DNA of 64,000 bases from Crotophaga sulcirostris (lineage: Eukaryota > Chordata > Aves > Cuculiformes > Crotophagidae): NCBI GenBank assembly GCA_013397455.1, contig VYZB01000097.1, positions 1 through 64,000 of the forward strand, in the 5' to 3' direction. Position numbers and translations under genes: made by a program. Positions 9,113 to 22,255 of the stretch are shown here, piece after piece (position 1 is the first letter of the stretch; each line of letters opens with the position of its first letter). A model generated the notes under the pieces. It ran no database searches. It saw only the letters and a list, made by a program, of their open reading frames with translations, and was not told the DNA's origin.

Positions 9113-12100
9113 CAAGGAAAGCAGATATAATTGTCTCGACGTACATCCATCTCAGGCATGCACTGAGGTTTGATTCAGTAAATTTTGCCAGCTGTTTGGC
9201 AGGCAGAGGATGGTGGGCCCAGCCAGGCACACTGACTGCCATTGTCTCCTGAGTGGGATGGAAATGGGGCGTATGTGGGGAGCTGTCATGTACACTTGTC
9301 CCATTCTTGCATCTCTCATCTTTCCTTACGGCTTTGGCTTTTGCCTGTGGACCCTGGGGACATCAACTTTATTGGTTTGTTTTCCTACTTCCATAACTTT
9401 ATTTTTTCCAGTCTCGAAGTAATTCTTCCATATGTATGAAAAGAATTCAGCAGTGACTGACCCATTTAGCTGGTACCATCCACTGTCCACTCTTGCACAA
9501 GTGGGCACAAGGACAGAGACAGATCCTGGTGCCATGGCAGGGGGGCACCATGGGGTGTTCTCTGGCCAGCTCACCCCAGTCAAAGTCCGTTAAGCTTTTA
9601 GATGGTAGCCACAGGAAAGGCAGGGGTGTACAATGATGGGTTTGGCACAGAGCTGACCACCCTTTTCCCCCTCTGCCAAGGGGCTTTGCCAGCATGGACA
9701 TTTGTGTGTGCTGGGAAGAGCAGTGTGGGCTCAGAACGAGGGGAGGGACATGCAGACAGATGGGCAAGGAAGGGTAGAAGGGTTGTACCCAGCTCTGGTG
9801 AGCCGCCCTGACACAGCCCTGTGTCATTGCTGCTTGGGACACTACCAGTGGTGGGCTCTGGTGTGAGCATGGTGGGAGGCAGGGGGAAACACCAAATCCA
9901 GGCCTGATACTGGAAGATAAAAGAAAGCAATAAAAGAAAGCTGGGCGTAACTGGAGACAAGATAAAGGCTAGCCAGTTCCTTGGTCTGAACTGGCTCAGC
10001 TGTGTCCCATTGTTTTCCTGCTTTGCTTCATATGTCTCTTGTCTTACACGTGGTATGGCAAGGTTGCTGAGGAGAAGATCATGCCATGGATTTTTTTTTG
10101 TGCAGAATCAGACACCTGGAGACATGTGTCCATGTGCCAGCAAAGAGACCTAGGTTCAGCTCCACCTTCTCTTAGGTTAGCTTGATAATTTTAGACCTGT
10201 GGTCCACTTCTCCAGCAAAAAGAGAGTTGTGAGGAGAAATATGGGAAGACTTCCATGGCATTCACCTGTTATAGAAAGTGCATACAGCAGGTAGAAGGGC
10301 AGAGTGAAAATGTTACATGATTTTAACAGCTTAAGACAGTGAAGCCAGCCTTGGGCAGACGTTAGCCTGCCAGGGCACATTGCTTTGTTGGTGTAGGTCT
10401 ATTGCATTTGTGGAGGAGAGTCAGACTTGAGAGACATTTATTTTGCTCAACTGAAAACATGCAATACTCTGGCTGAATTAGCTCTCTCATAGACTGACAC
10501 AAAGCTAGAGTGCCAGCTCTGAAAAAGTTATTCCCCGTTTTCCTCCTGTTGGTGATATCAGTACATGTAAATGAAAGCGATGAGGAAAAGAAGAGTAAAG
10601 GAATAGGCGGAGTATGGGACACAGATAGTCCATTGGTGGTGCTTTCCAACAAGTGTGCACGTTCTGCTCTGCTGGTCTTCACATAGGGAAAGTGTTCTTT
10701 ATAAAACATAGCAGAACCTTTCCATTCTTCTCTTTCTCAACCCCTGCAGAAACTTGGCAGCAGCAATGCATCTGGTGTCCTGTGATTGCCTCTCAGCATG
10801 CTGAATGGTACCATCTAATTTCTTCTCTGGGCTCCTTGCCCTTCAATTCAGACCCACCTGCTGCCTCTCATTGTACTGCTGCATGGGTGGCCAGTACCAC
10901 AATGGAAGCCTGGGTTGTGGTTACCAGCCCCACTTGGGACAGTGCTTCCCAGCTAGGTGAAGTGTCATCCTAAGAGCAGAGTCTCATGCTGTGGAGACGC
11001 TGATGGTGGCATTACTCTATTACTGCAAATACTCCTCATCTGACACTGAGAGTCTAGGGAGAGGTTCCTCTGAATTCTTTTATTATCTACACCCACTAAG
11101 GATGGCTTAATACTGTGGTGAAAGCATGGCCCTGGCAATGCAAGTGAGGGGAATGAACTGTGTGGGACCTTAGGAACAGAAGGAACAGGGCCAGAGAAGA
11201 AAAGTCAGAGGAGCAAGAGGAAGTTTTTTTGGGGCAAGAGGGGGAGTGCTAAAAGTGTCAGTTGTATGAAAAGTGGAGACCTGCAGTGAAAAGCACAGCT
11301 TAAACTCTGCGTAGGGTGCTGTGCCAGCAGGAGCTAAGCTACAACAATGGGCACTGATAGAAAATGACAGCTGCAGTTTAAGTCAAGGAAGGATTCAGAG
11401 CCATCTTCCATCACATTTTGACAGGCTGCAGCATGGTACTGGCCCAGAGATGCTGCATCATCTCGGTTGGCATGAGGGCGAATTAAGAAATCTGGCAGAA
11501 ATCTGAGCAAACCAAGGAGCTGTGGTGAAGGAACACAGTTATTGGTGACAACCTAAATGTTAAAATATTTTTAGCTAAAGACCTAAAGAAACCAAAATAT
11601 GTTGGGGGGATTGCTTACATCATGATGCGTCTTAATATTTTGCACTAAGGAATTACTACAACCTATAAAGCCTTATTAATGGGGGCATCACTTTGTAAAC
11701 AAGCAAGAAATAAAATGTTTGTTCTAAAAAGCAGCATGGGATTGGAAGGGATTGCCTTCATCACCAAAGCAAGTCCTCTGCAAATCACAGGCCACTGAAT
11801 AAAAGTACTGAGCTCAAAGGGGTTCGTCACACCCATGTATTCCCAGTGATCCCACCACAGCTAAGAAGGTTTCTCAGCGCTCTGTAAGAAAATCGTGGAG
11901 GAAAAGCCCAAAGCAAAGTCATGGGAAGAGTGTATCATGAAAGAGTGGCATATATCAAGGACTTGTTAGGGTGGTCAGCTCCTGCACTAATGGGGAGCTT
12001 TACTTTCCTGTTGATCCTAAAAAGTGGTTCTTCATCAAACAGCTTCCAAAGGCTCTGTCAGTCAGCACACCGCATATATTGAGAAGTTATCAGCATGACC

Positions 12101-13132
12101 ACTTGCCAGGAGTGCCAGAGGCTTCAGTACTCTGAGGAGCCCTGTGTGATGACCTGCATCTTCCTTCAAACTGTGGTTGATTAGGGAAAGGCAAGCCCAC
12201 AATATTCATGGAAGCATGGTGTTCATCAGCTGGTATAAATGAAGAGTGGATCAATCTTCTTTCCAGCCCCAGTGGAGATGATGCTAACACCTCTGTACTC
12301 CAATCACAGGGATAATTATCTCCTGGCAGTCTTCCCACTTAGATATAATCTCCTTTTTCTAAGTTTCTAAAACATCATCTTCACTGGGGAAAAGCAAAGG
12401 AGGAAAGATTGGAAGTGCAGATGGAATATAACCTTGATAAGTGCATGGTATTGCACAAGAAAAGGTGCATCCCTGATGTGTCCCTTGAAGTCTCTGGGAC
12501 CCTAAGCTCCTTCTGTTCATGCCACTCAGTTTTAACCATTTTTGGTGTTTAACTGTGTAATATTTTTGGTAAAGCTTTTTTCATCACTTGCCACAGCAGT
12601 AACGTCCCCGTTAGAGCTCACAACTTTACATGGGGTATGGATGAACTTGTGAGCCTGGCAGTAGCTGATTTGCGCCTGCCTGTATTAGGAAGTGATAGAA
12701 GAGACCTCTCTGCAAGGAGGGCAGGAGCTAGGGGATGGTTGGGAGGCACTGAGGGGCTGGCAGGGGCTTTGACGAGGGAGCTCGCTGCTCCCACCTGTTG
12801 GTGATTAAAGTGATAAAGCTTCATTTGCATAAGCTTTCTACCCAGAAGTCTTCTGGTGGGAGTTGAGTCACAATCACCTGGGTGTGTGGGGAAAAAAAGC
12901 TTCTAAAAAAACGTTGGTTTGTGTTTTATCTTTGAATGATGGAGTTTTCTTTGAGCAGTGGCGCAGTCCAAGCTGGAGTTCGGGGCAGAGCTATGGTGGG
13001 GGACTTCAGGATGGCAGGTGATGAGACGAAACTTTCTGATAAGGAGGTAAAATACTGCTGTGGCAAGTTTTCAGATGGTATCCTGGTGTAGTAGTTGCTA
13101 CAAGGGCAGCGTTAACCTTAATATACCATTAG

Positions 13133-13157
13133 CATATACATATATATGCATATATAT
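13133..13157. repeat. Alternating AT-rich microsatellite
   Basis: Imperfect CATATA/TATA repeats, likely variable in length. Confidence 0.75.
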
Positions 13158-13378
13158 CTCCTAAAATGCATGAGCTTAAAAACAGTGGTATATTTCATTT
13201 CATTTGAGTTTAAACACCAAAGTCTTACATTCACACTTCTTTTTTTTCCTTTTTCTTTTCTGTGAAAGTGAAAATTCTTCCTTAATCTATGGCTCCAGAA
13301 CTTGGAACCATAAAAAAAAGCCCCAAGACCTAATAAAACACTCTATATACTGTGACTGTGTGGAGGAAGATCTATACT

Positions 13379-13470
13379 GTTTTTTTGGTTTGTGTTTGGG
13401 GTTTTTTGATGTTTATATTTGGTTGGTTTGGGTTTGGTTTTTTGGGGGGATGTTTTGGTTTTTTTCCCCC
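13379..13470. repeat. T/G-rich low-complexity tract
   Basis: The plus strand is nearly free of C and is built from TTTGG, GGTTTG and T runs. Similar strand-asymmetric tracts lie at 19950-20043 and, complemented, at 1553-1610. Confidence 0.75.
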
Positions 13471-13929
13471 ACAAAGAGTTGATCAAACAGTAATGTTTTG
13501 AAAAAAGTTACTCTATGAGTCTGAGGAGTTTTCAGGGGCAAACTGATCTGGAGTTTCTGATGAGGTGGGAAAGGAAAGGTTGTTTCTGGGGTCTGTAGAG
13601 CAGTAGGACTACAGTGCACTAGCTAGTATGTGAACTGCTGGTGAAAATAAAAAAATATAATTTCTTGTACAAGGCATGCACAGAAGCAGTGATATCGTGT
13701 CTGTATTTGTTATGACATAGACAAGATAGTACTGGGTGAATGCAAGAGGAGAAGGACAAATCAAACAGTTTTCATTAGAAAATGGCAGTCCTGTGAAATT
13801 TGAGTTATTTTGCAAATTGTTTTCATTTTCTCTGAAATTCTCTCTTCCTAGTCTGGATCCCCACCTGATTCTTACTCCACTCCTTCATTTTCCAGGCTCC
13901 AGCAGAAACTCCTTAATACCTGTGCTTTT

Positions 13930-13944
13930 AAAAAAAAAAAAAAA
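13930..13944 (+). repeat. Poly(A) run
   Basis: A run of 15 A. I find no processed-pseudogene body upstream and no target-site duplication, so it is not called a retrocopy. Confidence 0.7.
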
Positions 13945-16900
13945 TTCCTTGCTTGTGTTTATATTTCTGCTCAATTTATTAATACCTGAATCTTTCATTC
14001 ATCCTTGATCACTGAATGAATGCAATTTAATAACACCAGTATTAACACCAATCATTTTAACACCTCTGGAAAGAAAAAGCTAAGTCCTTCCAATTTCAGT
14101 CATTGCTGTTTATCATTACCCTTTGTCTCTGGTCTTCTAGCCAGTTTGCAGCCCACATGTTAGTACTTTTTTTCCAAGCCAATCTTGACTGATTTCTCTG
14201 CTGATGGTTTCATGGGACACAAGATCAAATACTTTACTAAAATCCAAGCACATTATGTCTCCCACTAATTCTGTAACCCATCCAAAAAGTAATCAAATTT
14301 ATGGGCAAAAAACAGTTTTCTCAACCTCTTTCTGCCTATTTCTCATGATTTTCTTACCCTGGAGATGTCAAATAATGTACCACCCCCTCCTGCCACCCCT
14401 AGTTGTTTCCATACTGTATTTTGTACAGAAGCTGGACTTACAGGGTGAGGGAGTCTCATGGCCATTCTGCATCACACTGGGCTGCAAGACCTGGGAAAAA
14501 AGGAGTGCCTCTGGGAGGGGTGTATTACTGGATGTGCCACCAGATGAAACACTTCTTTGTCAAATAACCAGTGATTGAGAGTGTTTTCACACAGTGTCAT
14601 CCTTGACCTGTGTTCCAAAGGGAACTTTTCAAAAGAGTAGGTATCAACTCTTAAACAGTCAAAAGGAAAACAAACAAAATAGCTGATCACTTTGGACATT
14701 AAGGTCTCTCACTCATGGTCTGAAATGACCCAGCCACCCGTGTTGGATAGGCATTATGTTATTTGAATTATTATGCCTAAAAATACCTTGGAAAAGCCCT
14801 TGATGCTAGGCATGGAAGTAGGCTTGGTGTGACCAGACTCTCAGTTACCCTTCATTTAAAAGGGCTTCTTAGGAAAAAAGCCACTGCAGTGAGGAAGGAC
14901 ATTCTTGTGAACCAATAATGGATATATAAATGTTTGAATCAAAGGGGTCCACTGTAGCTGTAAAATGTGCAGTGTTCCAAGTGACAAGGAAATCTGTTTG
15001 GAAGGAGAGAATGAACTTGAACAAGTATCTACCACAACAAAATATAATCCAAGGACATGAAATGAGTTTTATTTATTTTTTTTTTTAGAGTTAAATTTTT
15101 GATGCTTTGCAAATCATGGTCAGGGGTGTGATACAAAACCATCTGGCAGAGAAAACAATGGAAAACAAAACTACATCATCATACATCTGGCATTTTGTGC
15201 TATGAGTTTTCTCCATGTGTGTTGGTTCTCCAACAGAGCTACTTGCATTGCATACTTGATAGCAATTCAATGACCACAAAATATTTCTTTTATTCCAAGG
15301 AAATAATTAAATCTTGCTGAGATTTTCAAAACAATTTGAACCTTCCTAACAGGCTTCCCAACAGTACTTTGTTTCAGGAAATGGCCCTAGATACTTTGAC
15401 TCACAGAGACTCTACATTAAACTGTGGTTTGTTGCTTCCTGGGAAGGGGAGTTGCAGTCCTTTGGCTGGGCATTCTGCAGAGACCCCAGTGAGGTAGAAC
15501 AGTCTTCCCTTTAAGCAAACAACCCCAGGCAAGAGAACACGGGTGGGGTAGCCTGTAGCAGTGAAGAAGTTTGTGAAGTTCCTTCCCAGAAGGCAGTACC
15601 CTGGCACCACTGAAAATCACTGCTAGCTCAAAATGAAAAGCATAGGGCGAGTTCAACAAATCAGATCAAAACATATCAGTCAAGGTATGCTGAATTGTTT
15701 TGTTAGAGAGTGACAAAATTAAGAGTTTTGTAAATTCTATGTTATGCTTTTATTGTTGCATTTGATAAATCACTCCCGAGGTAGGAGGGAAATAAATGTT
15801 GTGATATTTTCCTGTGGTGTTGGAAATTCCTGTTCTCAAGTTCTAAATTATTTCATTTTCCAGCGTGCAGAAGTTTGCATCCTTGCATACCTGCTCTCTC
15901 CTAATGGCAAGGCTTAATTGCTTTTCTCTCCAAAGCCATATGCTTGCAAAGACATCTTGAAACTCTGGAAAAAGTTAGAATATTTATTCTGAATGTAGGG
16001 AGGGCTGTTTAACACTTTAAACTGTGGGTTAAATCTCAAAGTCATTACTTAGTTTTATTTAGGGTTTTATCAGGTAAGGTTATGTTTTATTAAATTGGTG
16101 CCCATGTAAATACAGTACTTCGGCTACCCTGCTGAAGACCCAGCTTCTGGGAAATGAGTCAGAGCCAAACGTGGTGCTTCGTCCTGCCTTTCTGCAGGTG
16201 GACTATTGTGCTAGTTGAGACTTCACTGGTAAATGGCAGCAAAATGTGATTTTATTCTGTCCAGGAATGTGACTGGTTGCTTTGTATTTTTTGTTTACCA
16301 GGTCCTTCTAAAAAACATCTGGGCCAATACACCCTTTGGTTATTCAGTAAGCTCTAATACAAAATTAGTGCCTTGTAGTGTAGTTTTACCCTTCGGGTAG
16401 GGTTGCACCAGTGCAATCTTCTGTTAAATAATAGATGCATGGCCTTTTCTGTGAAAAGTCATTGTAGCAGAGTTTTAAATAGAGCTATACTTCTCTGTCT
16501 CATTTTTGGGGATAAGTATTTTATAATTTTAAGAACTCACAGATGTTGACAGATTTCTGTGGAAAATACATAGGTAAAATTTTTACTAGGGTTCCTCTAC
16601 ATTTTTGCTGTTTTTTTAGGAAATTGAGGTGTCTATGCAGCACAATAAGATGAGTTTATAGTACCTAAAACATTTCCCACATGATTTAATTCCATCTGAC
16701 TTAATCTATTTCAAACACTCTTTCAAGAACTCTTGGGTTTTCTTGTCTTCCCAAGGCTGCCTGGTTGTTTCTCCAATAGTGAATGTGAGTAGACTGAACT
16801 TAGGCTTTGTGCTTGCTCTGTGTCCACGGAGGAGCTTTGTGAGCTGAAGAAGACCCAAAGCTGTGGTGGCAATAATTATTTCTTCTATCTCTCCATCATC

Positions 16901-17018
16901 ACTTTGGTGCATTAGCAAAACAGAGTTGCCAAGGATAAACCTTGGATTTTCAACATGACTTTTCCCTGTTCCTTGCAAGCAGTAAGTTTTTAACCTTTGA
17001 TTGTTTTTTTTTCCTGTG

Positions 17019-17065
17019 TTTTGTTTGTTTGTTTGTTTGTTTGCTTGCTTGCTTGCTTGCTTGCT
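17019..17065. repeat. Compound (TTTG)n(CTTG)n microsatellite
   Basis: About five TTTG units pass directly into about six CTTG units. A single T-to-C change followed by expansion explains the switch. Confidence 0.9.
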
Positions 17066-18049
17066 CATTGATCAGTCAGAGCTTGCAGTAATTTTGAAGG
17101 AAGCAGACAACCATTTCTCTGAGAGTGTATCATGCTGCTTGCCTTTATGCTCTACTTACAGACACCTGGAGCACTGGTGAACTTCATTCCAAGGAGGTAG
17201 TATGGGCTAACATATGTTGGGCATTGATCTGTGTCTATGGATGAGGTCCACCAGTCCTCTGGGAAATCTACAGCTGGGAAAAGCATTAAAATCACTGTCT
17301 CTACTATGAAAAGGCTAGGACAATGTACCTGAGGGTGTGGTATGCTTTGAGGTGATCAAACAGCTAACTGCCACTTAACAGAGCCGTCCTGCCCTGCCCT
17401 TGCATCACTCATCTTGCCTCTCTTGTGCCAGTGATGGGTTTTTCCAGGCCAGACAGAGGGCACTACCAGTTGCCTCTCCTCATCTCCAAACCTTTCGTCT
17501 GCAAACCTTTGGTCTCCAAATTTCTTGTCTCCTCTTCAGACCTCTCCTCTCTGAACCTGTGCTCGCCTATGGAGAATTCTGAACGTACATTCTTAACTTT
17601 CATGTTGACATAAATCATCACTGAAATGAGATTGACGTACCAAGCCTATAAATTACTAACCTGTGAAACAAGGTAAAATTTGACCCTTGTTGCAAATTTG
17701 GGAATTTGGCATAGATTCTGATCTCATTCACAATCGTAAATTGCTTTTGTTAATGGAGTCAGTTGTTTGTTGTGTTAAATTGTGTTCCACAACTATGATA
17801 TAGATACGTTTTAATAAAAATGAAAGACTCAATGACATTTTGTACTGATGCAGAAACCAATTCATTCCCAAAAAAGAAATTAAAGCATTGCTTCATGGTG
17901 TTTGTAGGGTAAATGTGGCTCCAGTCTCATTTGAGGCACTCCTGTCATAGACAATAATAATCAAAGGAAAGATGAATACCTTTTTTTTATCATCTTGCCT
18001 GGTGTTTCTGCTTAACAATATATTGCTCTCAGAAACACATTTTTTATAC

Positions 18050-18135
18050 TTGAAGTCCTGGCTGTGCAACACAATTCTTATGCAACCTTAGACATGTTCT
18101 TTACTTTCTCTGGGTATGACTTTCATTTATGCTCT
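18050..18135 (+). mobile_element. Possible MIR-like relic
   Basis: The order of words resembling CAACCTTAGACATGTTCTTT, then CTCTGGG and TTTCA, loosely follows the MIR segment for ACCTTGGGCAAGTCACTT...CTCAGTTTCC. The match is weak. Confidence 0.2.
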
Positions 18136-19949
18136 TCTTACTCCAGCAAACTTCCCTGAAAGCAGAGACAACTCTTATTTACTGTGATGCTGTCAGTGAT
18201 GCAGAGTGGCCTTGGCCCAAATGGGAGTTGATTTCCTACATACAAAATGGGTTCAGTGGTGTTTTCTTCTGCCTGCTTTTGTCTGCTGTGTCCATTTAGG
18301 TGATGATGTGCTGGAGAAGGGGCAGTCTGGAACACTGCATGTGTTGTGTCTGGTGCTATGGGACTTATGCCTTTGACTGAAGTCTCTAAGTATCACTGTA
18401 ATGCAAATAATAACACCACTGTAATAGCACAATGTGGGAGAAAAACACAGATTTTCCAGTCTGGAAGCTTCTGAGGCATGGAAGTCTTTGGCAAGCAGGT
18501 CCCAGGGCAGCTGAGTGCTTTCCCTGCCTCCAAGGTGGGACGGTCCTGATGGCTTTCCTGAGGCAAGGTAGTGTAACATTAAAAAATCTAAAATACCTCT
18601 GCCTGTGGGCTGTGAAATTATAGCCTTTAATAATCCCTGTCTGTGACATATCATGGCCCCTAGTCTTCCCCATGCTGCTGGTGAGAAGGACCGGGTGGCC
18701 CAACCTGCCATGCAACTCTTCCACTACATTCCTCTTCCAAAGCTTAAGATTGGATTAATTTTCTGTTGCATTGTGGTTTCTGAAGGCAACATACTGCTAC
18801 CAAAATAGCAATAAAAATAAATCCAAGCCTGCCTGGTGTTTTATGTCCAGGGAGATGCCAGGTTGAGGGCCTCTGAAAGCGCTCCACAACTGAAAGGAGA
18901 GCTGTGGCCTACTGTCCTTTCCAGGATCTGAGAGATAACACACACTCACTGCTACAGTTTGTGTGGTGGGTAATCCAGGGGAGTTTCCATGACTTCTTGT
19001 GTGCAGTAGGTGTCATTAAAAACTCAACATTTACTGTCCTGTTTTGGCTATAACCCTTTTTGATGGTTACATCTCCCAGGCACAGCATGGTCAGGCAGTG
19101 ACTTGGTGTGGCGGTCTGTGACTTGTTTAGAAGCACTGTTTTTTCTTGAGTAAAAGGAAAAGTTATTTTGGGGGTCATGGTAGCTGCAGGTTTCTGTGTG
19201 TGACCATAGCAGTTACCTAGAGCTGTAGAGCAAGAAGAAGAACAAATAAGCTTTCCTGTCATGGCAGTTTGTCTTGGCAACACCTCAACTGGTTTATCTA
19301 GTGGCTAAGGTCCTTAACCAGGTTGTGGACAGACATTTTTTCTATTCCTAGTTCAGTGCAGACCTTAGGACTTTGGTGCATGTCTCAGTTGTCTGTGAAG
19401 GGGGCATGATGATGCTGAAACTTATTGTGACTTTTCCTAGTTTCCCATATTGGAGATGGCAGAGCTTCCTGGGTGACCTCTCCTACTGCTTCTCAGGTCT
19501 GTCAGACATGTTATAGTCAGTTGATTTGAGCTTCATGAGATGAGACTGGAAGAAGTGAGAACCCAAACAGTTTGTGGAAATACTATCTTCTGTCTTCACA
19601 GTCACAGTCTTTCTTCTAGCTTGAATCGATTTGTCACCTGTTGAGGGCATGGAGAATTCATCTACTTGTTTATCAGGTGAGCTCTCTGTATGTTGCACTC
19701 TCCTTGGCTTGGTTCTTTTATAGGGTCTTTATCTGTCTACCTCAAGTCCTGCACGTTTGAGTGGGAAATTGAGAAAAGATCAGCAGGAGGCTGACAAGAT
19801 TGTCCCTGTAACTTCATTTTGTTAGCCTGAAATCAGTTCTGAGGCCTCATGAAACATCTTAGTTTGAAACACTTTCTCTGTAAAGCACTAGGTATGTTTT
19901 TATGAATGTTTCTGGGTTTTACCAGGAAAAAGCAATCCTGCTGTCCTGT

Positions 19950-20043
19950 ATTTGTTTGGTTTGATTTTTCTTTTGTTTGGTGGGTTTTTTGTTTGTTTGG
20001 TTGGTTTTGTTTTTTTTGTTTTGGTTTGGGTTTTTTTTTTTTG
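19950..20043. repeat. T/G-rich low-complexity tract
   Basis: Made of TTTGG, GTTTG and T runs, with almost no C or A on the plus strand. It creates a frame rich in Phe, Trp and Gly that should not be read as protein. Confidence 0.8.
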
Positions 20044-22119
20044 GCAATTGAAGCATTTAGGACAGAAATATTGGTTTCTTTGGGAAGGCTAAAGAGTTGG
20101 ACAACATAAACAGAAATGTAGAATAGAATACAGATGTCATTAGTATTTTTTACAGGATTACCGAACCATTTTCTAACAATTCGTAATTTCTGCTATTTTC
20201 ATAACTCTGCTAAACAGAGAGAAAACCCATCATTCTGTGTAACACAGAGGTTAAGCAGACTAAAATGTTCAAATATAAGACTAAGATTATAATTCTTATT
20301 TTGCATGGATGAGTCACAAGGAATGTAAATTAATTGACCCGTCCCTTTCCCAAAATCATATGGATAGTAATGATCTGTTAATAAATGTCTTTGGAAGGCC
20401 ATAAGTGGCTTTTGGATACCAGACTTCTGAAAGATTGGCAGAGCTTAGGATATCTTAAGGCTCTTAGTCCTCTGTCCGAAAACTGTTTTGAAGAATTCAT
20501 GAACTGATTTTAAAAATTATATGTATCTTTTTTTTCTGGGGAATGAGAAATCCTTCACAATGTTTTCCCTTTCCAGGATTTCCTACTCTAACAATTAGGA
20601 GATAAATCATTTCTGCATAAATCTATTTTTAATTCAGTACGTAATGACTGAAATGCAGATCTTTTGCAACAGGATGTTCCTGAGAAAGCAGAACTGTGTG
20701 AGACAAGATGAGGAGTCTCCAATGGGAACATTTGCCAGATGTGTGGTGGAAGAGAATTCTGACAGTCAGTGCAAGTCAGAAAAACAGAAAGATATCTGAA
20801 AAAGAGTGAAAGAAGAAAAAAAACAAGGGAAGCAGAGCCCCAGAAACTTACACAATGCTGTCTACCAGGAAACTTCCATAAAAAGAGAGAGCAAAGAGTG
20901 GGAAAAGAAAAAAACACAAACATTTCCTTTTACAATATGTTAACAATGTACTAAGTCCTATAGCAAAAATATTTTAAAAGATATCATTAGGCCCAGAGAG
21001 ACTTGCACATCCTCATGCTGCAGAGTGGCATGATGTGTGGAGATTATTGTGGTCCAAAAGCTGTGCTGTCCTGTTTACTCAAGCACAGTGCCATGTAGGC
21101 AGGCTGTCCTTGTGCTCTCTAGGGACTTGTACTGTGCCACTTCTCTTTGCATGAACCATTTTTTAGTTGGGGAAAATATTACTGAAAACTCAGCACAGAG
21201 AACATCTCAAAGAAGCTGCAACACAATGCCTTCTGTAAGAGTTACCTCATGCAGAAAGACTGGTTTAAGAATTTGTACTTCATTAGCCACCATGAAATGC
21301 TCAGGTAGGACAATATTAGTAAAGGAATCAAGAGCATCAACTTTAAATAAACAGCAGAGCATTCAAATATATCAAGAGTCCTAACAGTCTACCGAAAACT
21401 GGAACACCATTATTTAGCAGACACAATATCTGAGATGCCACCTGGAAAAGCAATCAATCAGGAGTGTGCCTTTCTGTGGGCAAATGCAACTCCCTCTGTT
21501 CAAGTACATGAAAGCGGTACCTTGAAATGACTCAAAAGCAATAATGGTGTTATGAAAATGGAGCATAAATTCCTCGGTTAATCTAGGTGGACAATTGGTG
21601 TGAAATTTCCTCTAAGGTTAGTTTTAATGCCCTTTGGCATTCATTTTGCAGTTTGGATTTTTGTTCATTTTTTTTTCCTCTTCTCTTAATACTCTTAAGA
21701 CTCTTAGAGAAAGTCTTTGAAATTAGATGCTGTGCGAAATTGAACTCCTTTTGGTTTTAAATTCATATATACATATGAACTTCTTTTTTATGGACTACAT
21801 CAAGCATTCTGGGTGCTAAGTTTTTCTGATTTAACAACTAATTTAAAGCTGAAATTATATACCCTTCCATTTCCAGCCATTATCCATGATGTAACTAAGC
21901 AACACCATCTTCAGGTTATTGATGGAGCAGAGTATAGATCTTGCTGGCTGGGGCAGGCATAACTACACTCCTCTTTAACCTGTAAACCCTGGATTTCAAC
22001 AGCAATGATTTTCTGCTAGTGATCATGGAGCTACTGGTGCAGAAGCATTAACGTGGAGCTGCTTGGAGGTGTGTTCTTCAGTGCAAGGCTCTTCTATGCC
22101 CACCCATCTTCATGCAGTT

Positions 22120-22255
22120 CTTATTCTTAAGTGATTAAAAGGCATGTAAATTGCTATGCAGAGCCTTAGTGGAGGTAATTAGGCGTTTATAAATATGAAA
22201 TATACCTCATTTAGACTTGTAAAACTGGGGAAATAATAAAACATTCTCCTCTTCT
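22120..22255. promoter_or_regulatory. Candidate conserved non-coding element
   Basis: This AT-rich block, free of repeat signatures, carries TGATTAAA at 22132-22139, a homeodomain-type GTAATTAG at 22175-22182 followed by a CpG, and AT-rich TATAAATATG words. Such a mix is typical of deeply conserved developmental enhancers. The call rests on appearance only. Confidence 0.25.

Larger units (their letters stand above)
7231..13378. other. Unique non-coding sequence
   Basis: About 6 kb without a recognisable gene. Most open frames are short and overlap on opposite strands. A 14-bp exact tandem duplication lies at 9085-9112. Possible but very weak MIR-like stretches occur near 9070-9170 and 10150-10200. 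An alternating ATAT/CATA tract lies at 13133-13157. Confidence 0.55.
13945..22129. other. Unique non-coding sequence
   Basis: About 8 kb of AT-leaning DNA with no recognisable exon. It contains a T-rich run at 15067-15086, the TTTG/CTTG repeat at 17019-17065, a weak MIR-like patch near 18060-18135 and the T/G tract at 19950-20043. A 152-residue minus-strand frame at 18253-18711 shows no domain and overlaps other frames. Confidence 0.55.

Noticed and set aside
13930..13944. Poly(A) run as the tail of a processed pseudogene
   Set aside because: No recognisable gene body upstream and no flanking duplication. The same holds for the A-runs at 40398 and 42711.
18253..18711. A 152-residue minus-strand frame
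   Set aside because: Overlapped by frames on both strands, no domain, no matching splice sites.
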